From positions 1-64,000 of the forward strand of contig NZ_JAFMYW010000001.1 of assembly GCF_017353175.1 (NCBI RefSeq): DNA of 64,000 bases. Reading direction: 5' to 3'. This stretch comes from Fibrella forsythiae (GTDB lineage: Bacteria; Bacteroidota; Bacteroidia; Cytophagales; Spirosomataceae). A program made the position numbers and the translations under genes. Shown one piece after another: positions 26,130-33,111 of this stretch. Each line of letters begins with the position of its first letter. The first letter of the stretch is position 1. The notes beneath the pieces are model-generated. The model made no database searches, was not told the origin of the DNA, and saw only the letters and a list, made by a program, of their open reading frames with translations.

Positions 26130-26690
26130 ATGAACCACCTTTTCGGATACGCCCGCGTGTCAGCCGCTGATCAGAATCTGGACACTCAACTTGATGCCCT
26201 CCAGCGGGCCGGGTGCCATGAGATCTTTCAGGATAAAATTACTGGAGTGAGCACTAGCCGCCCCGCCCTTGACCAAATGCTGACTAAGCTGCGGCCGGGT
26301 GATACGGTGATGGTTGCCCGGTTCACTAGGCTCGGCCGGAGCCGTGACCACCTAATTACCTTGATGCGTGACTTTCTTCAGCAGGGTATTCGGTTTCAGG
26401 CGCTGGATCTAGGTGTCGACAGTAGCACTCCCGCCGGGAAACTGGTATTAGACATCTTTGCAGCCCTAGCTGAGTATGACCGGGAAAGTATCAATGAACG
26501 CACCCGTGCCGGGCGGGAACTGGCCAAAGCCCAGGGCAAGCACATGGGACGTCCGGCTGGGATTAACCAGGAGAAACTAGCCAAAATAAAGGCGGCGGTA
26601 AGCAAGGGGTTGTCTACCTCTGAAATCGTTAGTTTGACAGGTATGGCTAAGACTACCGTGAAGAGGTATCGAAAGTTAATAGATCAGTAA
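26130..26690 (+). CDS. Serine resolvase/invertase
   Basis: A 186-residue small serine recombinase. FGYARVSAADQN places the nucleophile at Ser11. The catalytic arginine region follows (VARFTRLGRSRDHL, with GRSR), then the long E helix (KLVLDIFAALAEYDRESINERTRAG) and a C-terminal helix-turn-helix (STSEIVSLTGMAKTTVKRYRK). ATG 26130 is chosen because an in-frame start at 26085 lies inside a hairpin. Such enzymes resolve transposons or invert DNA. No inverted segment or transposon ends are apparent nearby. Confidence 0.9.
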   Translation: MNHLFGYARVSAADQNLDTQLDALQRAGCHEIFQDKITGVSTSRPALDQMLTKLRPGDTVMVARFTRLGRSRDHLITLMRDFLQQGIRFQALDLGVDSSTPAGKLVLDIFAALAEYDRESINERTRAGRELAKAQGKHMGRPAGINQEKLAKIKAAVSKGLSTSEIVSLTGMAKTTVKRYRKLIDQ

Positions 26691-26714
26691 ATAAAGGCTT
26701 CGCATGCACATTGG

Positions 26715-27557
26715 CTAGGACTCATCTGTAAACTTGAATTCAGCTGCAAGATCGAAACCTCTTTCTAGGTATGGGTCTTTAAGATATTTCTCCCCTTCTC
26801 CTATGAAGCCAGGCTGTGTTTCATTCCGTAACGTTATTTCAGTCTTAACGGAATCGTAAATATCAGGAACTACATATGTGATAAAGAGAACAGCTAATCG
26901 AGTGGCTTTATATAAAGTTATATTCTTGATCTCCCTTTTCATAGCACCAGGACGCCCTGTTCTAGACTCCTCTTCTTTGTAAACGGACTGAATTTGAGAC
27001 ACTAACAAACCGTCTCTCTGTAAAATACCAATAATCTCTAGGGGGGAATAAGTCGATAACTTATCAAAGCGAATATTAGAAGCAGCATACAATATTCTAC
27101 ACATATCTTTTACCGCAGAATGATTTAAAGCATTGACTAATATACCTAAATCCAAAAATTCAGTATATACTATTTCAGACTTGAGAAATGCAGAGAACGC
27201 TCTAGCTAACAAAGTAGTTTTTTCAATAGTGTCAATTTTCTCTACAAATAAAATAAGCTGTTCTCCTACTTTTTCCCTGAAATCTGGTTCCTCATTTATT
27301 TTATCATTATACTCTTTTCGCTTCTCTTCAGATATAGTATCACATGACATCAGAAATAGACTAAGTTTTCTTACGAACGTATAGTCTCTGATGTTCATAC
27401 CCGTTCTGATAAAGCCAATTGCAGTACCTATAACGGGTAGATCTTTGAGTATACCATCAGTCATAATACTGTCAATCATTACTTCGAAAAGGTCTTTAGC
27501 CGTATCTACCGCCGAATCAGTTGTAGATTTTTCATGTGGAGCTAGTATCTTTTTCAT
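26715..27557 (-). CDS. AT-rich cargo gene, unknown membrane-associated protein
   Basis: A 280-residue protein with strikingly lower GC than its neighbours, a sign of separate transfer. There is one hydrophobic stretch (DLPVIGTAIGFIRTGMNI, about residues 40-57), followed by a charged helical domain (KKLSLFLMSC... KVGEQLILFVEKIDTIEKT) and an alpha/beta C-terminal part. No catalytic motif is seen. A single gene on the opposite strand, inside a prophage, is the usual setting of phage-defence or superinfection-exclusion genes, but the function is unknown. Confidence 0.6.
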   Translation of the reverse strand: MKKILAPHEKSTTDSAVDTAKDLFEVMIDSIMTDGILKDLPVIGTAIGFIRTGMNIRDYTFVRKLSLFLMSCDTISEEKRKEYNDKINEEPDFREKVGEQLILFVEKIDTIEKTTLLARAFSAFLKSEIVYTEFLDLGILVNALNHSAVKDMCRILYAASNIRFDKLSTYSPLEIIGILQRDGLLVSQIQSVYKEEESRTGRPGAMKREIKNITLYKATRLAVLFITYVVPDIYDSVKTEITLRNETQPGFIGEGEKYLKDPYLERGFDLAAEFKFTDES

Positions 27558-27662
27558 GATCTGCTTTCATTTATTGGGTCGTAGTAAATATACTGTTTAG
27601 CGAATCAATTCTCGTCCCAACCAGCAGGAAAGTCCGTCAGGTCCTGCCCGGCAAAAATGACG

Positions 27663-28022
27663 TCATGCTTGCGGAGGTACGTATCGTTTGGTCGGGAGAG
27701 GCGTGACGGCAGTGGCGCTGTACCCGGAGAATATCTTTCGTGTGACGATGTAGTGCAATGGCCCCTGTGGGCTTCCAGAGTAGAGGTCGTAATCAAGGCC
27801 ATAGAGGCCCAACGCTTTCAAAATCTCTGCGTGTCGTTTGTAAAAATAATTTTGGTCAACCGGTTCCGGGCCTGGCTGCCCCTCCCTAGTAAAGAAGTAG
27901 CGGCAACGCTGAAGCTTTTTGGCGTTGACGTCCCAGGCGTAATAGACGATGTAGGGGCGTTTCTCATTGGGCACTAGCCGGGCGGGAGTATAGGGATACT
28001 CGTTCTTTTCGCCTGGTTTCAT
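27663..28022 (-). pseudogene. N-terminal remnant of a tyrosine recombinase
   Basis: A 119-residue reading frame. Residues 10-75 (KRPYIVYYAWDVNAKKLQRC, FFYKRHAEILKAL-like helix) match the N-terminal arm-binding domain of Bacteroidota integrases, which start with a similar YIVFYAWD strand. The core-binding and catalytic domains are missing; the frame runs into unrelated residues and stops. Its start lies 98 bp left of a tRNA 3'-end-like fragment (28120-28140), the normal layout of an integrase beside its attachment site. It is probably the scar of an older element. Confidence 0.5.
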
Positions 28023-28080
28023 ATGTTGCTTTTTTGCAAGTTGCTGCCACCAAACTGCCACAAGCATCGTGAAAAGCCAA

Positions 28081-28113
28081 AAAACCGCCAAATCAGGCTG
28101 ATTTGGCGGTTTT
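28081..28113. terminator. 33-bp palindromic terminator
   Basis: A perfect 16-bp arm (AAAACCGCCAAATCAG) with a one-base centre and T-run on both strands. It lies just beyond the tRNA 3'-end-like fragment, as a tRNA terminator would. Confidence 0.75.
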
Positions 28114-28119
28114 CTTATA

Positions 28120-28140
28120 GTCGGGGTGGCAGGATTCGAA
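28120..28140 (-). other. tRNA 3'-end-like fragment (possible old att site)
   Basis: Read on the minus strand it is TTCGAATCCTGCCACCCCGA followed by C, the T-loop, T-stem 3' half and acceptor 3' strand of a typical bacterial tRNA (pattern as in tRNA-Pro). The bases on its 5' side do not pair with it, so it is not a complete tRNA. It lies between the integrase remnant and the intact integrase. Confidence 0.5.
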
Positions 28141-28147
28141 AATGGGA

Positions 28148-29407
28148 CTATACCAGTTCGTTCCAACTAGTCAGTAGTTTGGCCAGCCTCTCACGGCGCG
28201 GGCGCACGTAATGCTTCAGCCGTTTAGTTGAGCGAAGCCCCAGCATCGTGGCCACGTCATCAGCCGGGATCAGCATTTCATTAAGTGCCAGATCGGCAAA
28301 CGTCTTGCGGGCAATCTTGGTGGTCAGGTAGGGCAGATCGACCAGGACCATAATGGGCTTGAGCGAGTCGTTGCGCCTCTGATTGGATTTAGTCGGTAGG
28401 TTAGCCAGTTGTCCCCCGTATTTTAGCAGAATGTCCACGGCTGGCTCCAGCAGTTTTAAGAAAAATTCCTGCCCTGTCTTCTGGCGCTTACCCGTCAGCC
28501 AGTAGATACCCTGTTTATCCTGCTCGATGTGAAAGAGCTTGTTAGTGTAATCACAGTGGTGCATTCCCGTAAAGCAGTTAAAAACGAATGCATCCCGCTC
28601 AGCCGACAGGGCATCGGCCGACTGGGCCTTGATGCGTTTAATGAGCTCAGGCGCGTAAAAATCAAATGCGATCAGCCGCTTCAGTTCGTCGATGGTCAGG
28701 TGAGTGGTATCCGGATCCTCGTCGCCACACTCAATGACGTAATGGACAATGGGATTGCGGTGGATCAGTTGCCGGGCAGTAGCCCACTTCATGACCTGCT
28801 TGACGTGTTTGAGATGCTTCTCAATATGGGGCGGGGCAAATTTCTCCACCTCGGCCAGGTGTAGTTCCAGATCCTCCATGAACTCATCGGTCAAGGAGAC
28901 AGCAGGCAGCTTGCCCTGACGCTTACCGGTCAGATAATCGGTTATGTTGGCCACGTAGTTAGCCTGCACATCCAGAGTAGCCTGCACGATTTTGCCCAGC
29001 TTCTTGCGTTTCTGCTGATGCTCCAGGTGCAGGGCCGCTAGTTCCGCCCAGGTGAACTGAGTACGCTGGTGAGTGATCCGACCACTGGACTGACCCTTCA
29101 TCTTAAAAAAGTTTTTAATCAGCGGGGCGGACAGCTCGTGACCATCCTTTTCCAGGTTCTCACACAGCAGATCGATTCGTTTGGTGAGCTTAGCCAGTTT
29201 CAGGTTTTGCTCCTGGGCCCAGAGTGATTTACCCTTAAAACGCTGATGCTCCTGATCCCACTGGCTGCGTTTACAGCTGATGTGGGTAGAGCCTAATTCT
29301 TCCCGCTGGGTGTTGTAGGTAAGCCGCATTTGCAGGATACCTTCCTCACCAGAGGGCACTGACTTTCTGAACCAGAATAGGAGAGCCATTCGGTTAATGT
29401 GGTACAT
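28148..29407 (-). CDS. Tyrosine recombinase (integrase of the tailed prophage)
   Basis: A 419-residue phage integrase: N-terminal beta arm-binding domain (residues 5-60), SAM-like core-binding domain (115-220) and catalytic domain (240-410). The expected first arginine motif reads CFTGMHHCDYTN (His283 where TGLR would put Arg), the second reads KIARKTF (K364, R367 instead of HxxR), and the nucleophile is probably Tyr400 in LKHYVRP. The same changes occur in the integrase at 57836, so they mark a subfamily rather than decay. The gene reads away from the tRNA-Ser core copy at 29618. Confidence 0.88.
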   Translation of the reverse strand: MYHINRMALLFWFRKSVPSGEEGILQMRLTYNTQREELGSTHISCKRSQWDQEHQRFKGKSLWAQEQNLKLAKLTKRIDLLCENLEKDGHELSAPLIKNFFKMKGQSSGRITHQRTQFTWAELAALHLEHQQKRKKLGKIVQATLDVQANYVANITDYLTGKRQGKLPAVSLTDEFMEDLELHLAEVEKFAPPHIEKHLKHVKQVMKWATARQLIHRNPIVHYVIECGDEDPDTTHLTIDELKRLIAFDFYAPELIKRIKAQSADALSAERDAFVFNCFTGMHHCDYTNKLFHIEQDKQGIYWLTGKRQKTGQEFFLKLLEPAVDILLKYGGQLANLPTKSNQRRNDSLKPIMVLVDLPYLTTKIARKTFADLALNEMLIPADDVATMLGLRSTKRLKHYVRPRRERLAKLLTSWNELV

Positions 29408-29438
29408 AGTAGACTTTTGTTGAGATAAAAGTCTACTA
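29407..29438. promoter_or_regulatory. Inverted repeat overlapping integrase start
   Basis: TAGTAGACTTTT and its complement AAAAGTCTACTA, 12 bp each, with an 8-base loop. The arm includes the first base of the integrase start codon, so it could be an operator, an arm-type integrase site or an RNA hairpin limiting translation. Confidence 0.5.
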
Positions 29439-29559
29439 AACGACGGAAGGTGGTGCGTAATATGTTCTGTAACCGCGCCGGATCACTGTAACCGCACGCG
29501 TAGCCGTGGAGAATCGGCCTAATGACGTTGCAGGGGCGGTAGAAGGGGGCAAAAAGAAA

Positions 29560-29585
29560 GAGCCACGCGGTTATCCACGTGGCTC
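29560..29585 (-). terminator. Hairpin GAGCCACG/CGTGGCTC beside the att core
   Basis: On the minus strand the stem is followed by TTTCTTTTT, as for a tRNA terminator. A comparable hairpin lies at 59211-59233 beside the intact tRNA-Ser. Confidence 0.55.
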
Positions 29586-29617
29586 GGTCTATCAAAACAA
29601 TAAATTTTTATACGGAA

Positions 29618-29642
29618 GCAGAGAGAGAGGGATTGAAACCCC
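29618..29642. repeat. Left attachment-site repeat of the second prophage
   Basis: GCAGAGAGAGAGGGATT (29618-29634) is identical to the 3' end of tRNA-Ser(UGA) at 59251-59267, and the next eight bases match at six positions. It marks the left junction of the 29.6-kb element. To its left lies the right arm of the tailed prophage. Confidence 0.8.
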
Positions 29643-29662
29643 TTACCGCAATCGTTTCGTTA

Positions 29663-30109
29663 TTAGCCGTTTACGGGCGTACCGTAAATGCGTGTGGTCA
29701 CTGACGTGACCAGATTCGGGGAAAAAAGCCCAAAAACTGGTGTCACGTCAGGCTGTTGTGCCCCACGCTTCGTCTTTTTTAAACTGACCATCGCTCGTTG
29801 CAGCATTTGTATCAGTGACTCCTTCTCACGGACTTCAGCTTTAGCCTCGATAAGTTGCTTTTCCAGTTCTGGACTTTCGACGAATATTTCACCACGGCCT
29901 GTTATCAACCAGTTAGCATTAACCCCGTAGCGTACGATTAGCTTTTCAGCCACGTAAAAACCTGGGTTAGCGGTGTAGCCCTGTTCAATCTTTTTGATGA
30001 CAGGTAAAGGAATATCAGCTTCCTCTGCCATTTGTGCCCCAGTAACACCAAGTCGTTGCCTAAGCAACTTTAGCCGGTGCCCGAGTTCCGATGAGACTAA
30101 TGTTTCCAT
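29663..30109 (-). CDS. XRE-family phage repressor
   Basis: A 148-residue protein with an N-terminal HTH_XRE domain (residues 9-65: LGHRLKLLRQRLGVTGAQMA...IPLPVIKKIEQG, NPGFYVAEKLIVRYGVNANWLITG), then a coiled coil (80-115) and an unstructured tail. It reads toward the left att site and away from the early genes. A perfect GGGATAAA/TTTATCCC palindrome lies 54 bp upstream of its start, a likely operator for it and for the divergent genes. There is no peptidase domain, so induction would not use LexA-type self-cleavage. Confidence 0.82.
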   Translation of the reverse strand: METLVSSELGHRLKLLRQRLGVTGAQMAEEADIPLPVIKKIEQGYTANPGFYVAEKLIVRYGVNANWLITGRGEIFVESPELEKQLIEAKAEVREKESLIQMLQRAMVSLKKTKRGAQQPDVTPVFGLFSPNLVTSVTTRIYGTPVNG

Positions 30110-30162
30110 TTTTTAAAAAGAATGAAGAAACGAATATAAAAAAAGTATCCAATTAATTTTGA

Positions 30163-30180
30163 GGGATAAAAATTTATCCC
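30163..30180. promoter_or_regulatory. Operator-like palindrome GGGATAAA-AA-TTTATCCC
   Basis: Perfect 8-bp arms with a 2-bp spacer in the AT-rich divergent region between the repressor and the early genes. Confidence 0.55.
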
Positions 30181-30294
30181 GTATCATTGCAACCACAATG
30201 ACGCAAAAGAATACACTAGGGTTCCCCACGAAAGCCCAACAGTGTATAAAAGGTCATTAAACTGAGGTACTGCACTCTTACCTGTCTGTTAACA

Positions 30295-30417
30295 ATGCAA
30301 AATAACGATTCTGGTAGTCATTTACCAGTACTGAAGCGCATTCAGCTACTCATGCTGAAGTTACTGCCCAAGAAACGGTCCACCCGCCTGGCTTGGTGGG
30401 AGCAGCCACGTTATTGA
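30295..30417 (+). CDS. Small basic protein at start of early operon
   Basis: A 40-residue basic protein (MLKLLPKKRSTRLAWWEQ near the end) starting at ATG 30295, 115 bp beyond the operator palindrome, and followed 13 bp later by the next gene. It is unrecognised. Position would suit a Cro-like or antirepressor peptide, but no HTH is visible. Confidence 0.4.
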   Translation: MQNNDSGSHLPVLKRIQLLMLKLLPKKRSTRLAWWEQPRY

Positions 30418-30430
30418 CTCGCCACTGATC

Positions 30431-30640
30431 ATGAGCGTCACAGGTATTCTCCCAATTCTCGACTTAACGGACCCTGCTCAACAGCAGGAATACGCTGACC
30501 GTATTCGAGACGCTGTACTGAGCGCCAAACAGGTGGTTACCGCTGAAACGTTGGCCAAGTACCTGGTAGCGAATCATTTCGTAGTAGCCAATGATTTGTG
30601 TACAGCATTGGCCATCGAAGTGTATACGGCTGATCACTAG
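30431..30640 (+). CDS. Small helical early protein
   Basis: A 69-residue protein. The region VTAETLAKYLVANHFVVANDL looks helical and could hold a short helix-turn-helix. No family is recognised. It is the second gene of the early, right-pointing operon. Confidence 0.45.
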   Translation: MSVTGILPILDLTDPAQQQEYADRIRDAVLSAKQVVTAETLAKYLVANHFVVANDLCTALAIEVYTADH

Positions 30641-30677
30641 CCGCCTCAACCTCTACATCAAACTCCTATCTCCTAAA

Positions 30678-31046
30678 ATGGGTACCACTGCCCCCCAACC
30701 GCCGCCCAAGCTGGTCCTGACAGACAAAGACCATTTAACGGAGTATGTTGAAGGAATTAACCTGGCCTTGGGCCGGGCAACGACCGCTCAACTGTATCAT
30801 ACTCCAGAAGTGGGTACGCCACTGGTTAAGTCATTGACTTTTATTGATCTGGCTGATTCGCCTGATCAGCCAGATCACATGAAAGGCCTTAATTATTGTA
30901 TGATAGGGCAAGAGGTCAGTATCACCAAACTAGCCTATGCACTGGTCGATTACTCCCCTGGGTTTGCCGATGAGCTATTGATCACCCTAGCGGCTCTGTT
31001 GCAGGGCAACGTTGACGTCATTCCACGGGATCACATCGATGACTAG
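30678..31046 (+). CDS. Early protein, unknown
   Basis: A 122-residue acidic protein with a proline-rich start (MGTTAPQPPPKL) and alternating helix/strand content. ATG 30678 is chosen over upstream in-frame positions because those overlap the previous gene. Its stop overlaps the next start (ATGACTAG). Function unknown. Confidence 0.5.
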   Translation: MGTTAPQPPPKLVLTDKDHLTEYVEGINLALGRATTAQLYHTPEVGTPLVKSLTFIDLADSPDQPDHMKGLNYCMIGQEVSITKLAYALVDYSPGFADELLITLAALLQGNVDVIPRDHIDD

Positions 31047-31338
31047 CGCCGCCCACCCTCACACCTGGCAAGCGCCGATCGATCGGATCGGGTTTGTCTC
31101 TGGCCCTCGGGAACATACCCCAATCCCCGGTGCTGTTTACGACGTGCTGACCCTCGACGGTCGCGCCTACACCGATCTGACCTACCGCGCTGCAACTGAC
31201 AAGCGCCCGGCCTCTTTCTACCGGGCTGCGTTCCTGATCGCCACCAGCGACGAAGTATTTCAATACCAGCTGAACGCGTTGCCTACGCCGATCAGTCGCC
31301 CGGCTGAAACCACTACTCACCAGCCCCTACGCCGTTAG
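31039..31338 (+). CDS. Early protein, unknown
   Basis: A 99-residue protein with basic and aromatic residues in the middle (RAYTDLTYRAATDKRPASFYRAAFLIATSD). The start at 31039 overlaps the previous stop, indicating coupling. No known domain is recognised. Confidence 0.5.
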   Translation: MTSAAHPHTWQAPIDRIGFVSGPREHTPIPGAVYDVLTLDGRAYTDLTYRAATDKRPASFYRAAFLIATSDEVFQYQLNALPTPISRPAETTTHQPLRR

Positions 31339-31339
31339 T

Positions 31340-31552
31340 ATGCAACTATCCGATATTCCAGCACTCGTGTGGATCCTGCTAGGTTCGTTCCTGCTGGCCA
31401 TGATCTATTTCCAGGTCATCATCTCCCGTACCGTATTAGCCCTTCAGGAAGAAAACGCCCGGCTCCGGGTGATCATCACAAAGCAACTCGATGAGTTGAC
31501 GCATGACGAGATTAATGAGGTGAGCGACATCTTACGTGCCGACCATGAATAG
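31340..31552 (+). CDS. One-pass membrane protein with coil
   Basis: A 70-residue protein with an N-terminal membrane segment (ALVWILLGSFLLAMIYFQVII, residues 8-28) and a charged helical tail (LQEENARLRVIITKQLDEL). It starts one base after the previous stop and overlaps the next gene. Confidence 0.55.
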   Translation: MQLSDIPALVWILLGSFLLAMIYFQVIISRTVLALQEENARLRVIITKQLDELTHDEINEVSDILRADHE

Positions 31553-31802
31553 CCCCGCCCGTGGTGCCGCTAACAGCCTCACCGCTTACCGCGCCCAATT
31601 TCAGACCATTGAAGCCGAACGCGCCGACGTGCAGGAGAAGTTAGCCATTGCCAAGGCGCAGCCCTGGTACACGCGCCTGGTACGTCGCGCTAAAATCAAG
31701 GCGCTCCAGGCCAGATACGACGACCTTCAGCAAAAGTCTGATAGCCTTTCCCGGATCCTGCTCCGTCTATACAGACAGCATAACGCAGACCCCTTTCAAT
31801 AA
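31545..31802 (+). CDS. Small coiled-coil protein
   Basis: An 85-residue, basic, almost fully helical protein (TIEAERADVQEKLAIAKAQ and KALQARYDDLQQKSDSLSRI). The ATG at 31545 overlaps the stop of the membrane protein before it (ATGAATAG), so the two products may interact. Function unknown. Confidence 0.5.
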   Translation: MNSPARGAANSLTAYRAQFQTIEAERADVQEKLAIAKAQPWYTRLVRRAKIKALQARYDDLQQKSDSLSRILLRLYRQHNADPFQ

Positions 31803-31811
31803 CCTACCTAT

Positions 31812-32306
31812 ATGCCTAAAGTAATTACGTATTCAGCCATTAAGGCCCAAATAAAGCCCTGGCACCAACTCGTTATCGGTGGCGATTTTTTCACGCTGGA
31901 GAGTTTCAGAAAACATTGCCTGACGTCTCATACGTGGGAGTATGCCCCTGGAGCCGTGAAGTTCTACGATGTTCGCGACAAGACGTTTCATGAGATTGAG
32001 CCGGTAGATGATCCAACGCCTGAGCGTACGCCCGAGCCGGTAGTAGTGGAGACCGTGCCGGTGGATAAAACGAACCAGAATCTTGACCCGGATCCTGACC
32101 TGGCGGAATCGGAGCCAGCGGCCGAACCGCCCATGCCCGATTACAGTATACCGCCGCCTGGTTGGGTGCCTGGTCCTATGCTTGATGCGATCAAACCTGC
32201 TGAAGAACCAGTGTCGCCAATACCACCGGTCGATAAACCAGCACCACTGGTCGATGAAACAGAACCATCGGTCGATGAAGCCAATAACAGTACCAGTAGT
32301 GAGTAA
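31812..32306 (+). CDS. Protein with acidic, proline-rich tail
   Basis: A 164-residue protein. The first 65 residues form a small alpha/beta domain (VITYSAIKAQIKPWHQLVIG). The rest is disordered, with degenerate repeats of the type PVVVETVPVDKT and PPVDKPAPLVDET. Such acidic tails occur in proteins that contact DNA-binding partners. It ends just before the large repeat array, so it may be part of the replication or control block. Confidence 0.5.
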   Translation: MPKVITYSAIKAQIKPWHQLVIGGDFFTLESFRKHCLTSHTWEYAPGAVKFYDVRDKTFHEIEPVDDPTPERTPEPVVVETVPVDKTNQNLDPDPDLAESEPAAEPPMPDYSIPPPGWVPGPMLDAIKPAEEPVSPIPPVDKPAPLVDETEPSVDEANNSTSSE

Positions 32307-32359
32307 ATAGATGACGTCTGAACACCCCGGTCGGCACGATTCGACCGGGACTGTTTTCA

Positions 32360-32526
32360 ACTGGTGGCCAGCTGGTTGCAATTTGGTAGCAAAGTGGTAG
32401 CCAGTCTGGTACCTACGTTGGTACCCAAACTGGTAATCAAGTGGTAGCCAAGTGGTAGCAAGTGGGTACCAGGTTGGTAGCCATCTGGTACCCAAGGCGG
32501 TACCCACGTGGTAGCAGCTGGTTTTG
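32360..32526. repeat. Iteron-like array, 15 units of TGGTAGC/TGGTACC
   Basis: The TGGT (once CGGT or GGGT) cores start at 32362, 32373, 32384, 32395, 32407, 32419, 32431, 32442, 32453, 32464, 32475, 32486, 32498, 32509 and 32519, a spacing of 10-12 bp. Most units continue AGC or ACC. The helical phase puts every unit on one face of the DNA, as in plasmid iterons or operator arrays. Smaller arrays lie at 37262 and 40152. Confidence 0.8.
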
Positions 32527-32560
32527 AGGAAAAGGGTACAGTAAGTACAGGTTGAGAGTG

Positions 32561-32626
32561 GGTAGGTGCAAAGTGGTTGCCAAACTGTCAAGCATCGACG
32601 TAGGGGTTCGATCCCTCTACCGACCG
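32561..32626 (+). ncRNA. tRNA-like structure (degenerate tRNA candidate)
   Basis: GGTAGGT pairs 6 of 7 with ACCGACC. GCAA-AGTGG-TTGC would form a D arm, TGTC-AAGCATC-GACG a short anticodon arm, and AGGGG-TTCGATC-CCTCT is a proper T arm. Positions 8-9 are missing and the loop lacks U33, so it is unlikely to be a working tRNA. Confidence 0.3.
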
Positions 32627-32956
32627 CAACGTCTACCGCTAGCGTAAGGCTAAGTGGGTAGGGGGAGTAGTGTAGTAAAGATTGAATCAATTAATGGTGT
32701 GGATCCACGATTGCCGGGCTGGTCTCCAGCTCGGCAACGTTAACCCCCCTGGTTCACCTTCACTCCCTGCCATTTTACCGAACAATCTGACTGATGATAA
32801 CTCCTATTCACGCCCGATCGCGCCCCCCGCCACGACGTTGATCGATACCGTCAACGTTGCCTGACCAGGTTGCAAACTGGTCTGAAGTCGTGCCGCAACC
32901 ACACCCGCTATACCGCTAAAATTTTAGGATTTTGGCGCTTGACTGAGAAAGGAATG

Positions 32957-32976
32957 CCCGGCTCAAACCGGGTTTT
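32957..32976 (+). terminator. Hairpin CCCGG/CCGGG with TTTT
   Basis: Short GC stem, six-base loop and four T. Confidence 0.4.
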
Positions 32977-33111
32977 ACTCCCGACTGATGTGCAGTTATT
33001 CGGTTAGGAGTACCTACGTTCCACATTAGCTTGCTAATGAAGTTACTCCATGTTCCTCCACGTTATTCTGTAACTACAGTAGTAACGTTAGGACGCAAAA
33101 AATTTCAAAAA

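Larger units (their letters stand above)
1..29642. mobile_element. Tailed prophage, right part (left end outside window)
   Basis: Nearly all structural genes from 64 to 23450 point right and are packed with overlapping stops and starts. They encode portal-like, lysis, tail, fibre and tape-measure proteins. Terminase and major capsid genes are not visible and should lie upstream. The right limit is inferred: the integrase at 28148-29407 starts 211 bp from a copy of the tRNA-Ser core at 29618, the same layout as the second prophage. The stretch 23600-28140 could instead be older accessory DNA. Confidence 0.75.
32307..33111. other. Gene-poor 805-bp stretch holding the main repeat array
   Basis: It contains the array at 32360-32526, a tRNA-like structure at 32561-32626 and a terminator-like hairpin at 32957. 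A 60-codon frame at 32682-32864 is possible but has no supporting features. This is a good candidate for the replication origin. Confidence 0.55.

Noticed and set aside
26130-26690. Phase-variation invertase for tail fibres
   Set aside because: No fibre gene or inverted repeat pair is next to the serine recombinase; the fibre genes are over 9 kb away with no visible inversion sites.
27657-27977. 106-codon plus-strand frame
   Set aside because: It lies opposite the integrase remnant, which has recognisable integrase-like residues.
28120-28140. Complete tRNA gene
   Set aside because: Only the T loop and 3' acceptor strand are present; the bases on the 5' side do not pair with it.
32360-32526. 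CRISPR array
   Set aside because: Units are 7-8 bp at 11-bp spacing; there are no 23-47 bp repeats with unique spacers and no cas genes.
31833-32690. 285-codon minus-strand frame through the repeat array
   Set aside because: The array repeats with an 11-bp, not 3-n, period, so the protein would change frame at every unit; the plus-strand gene at 31812 explains the rest.
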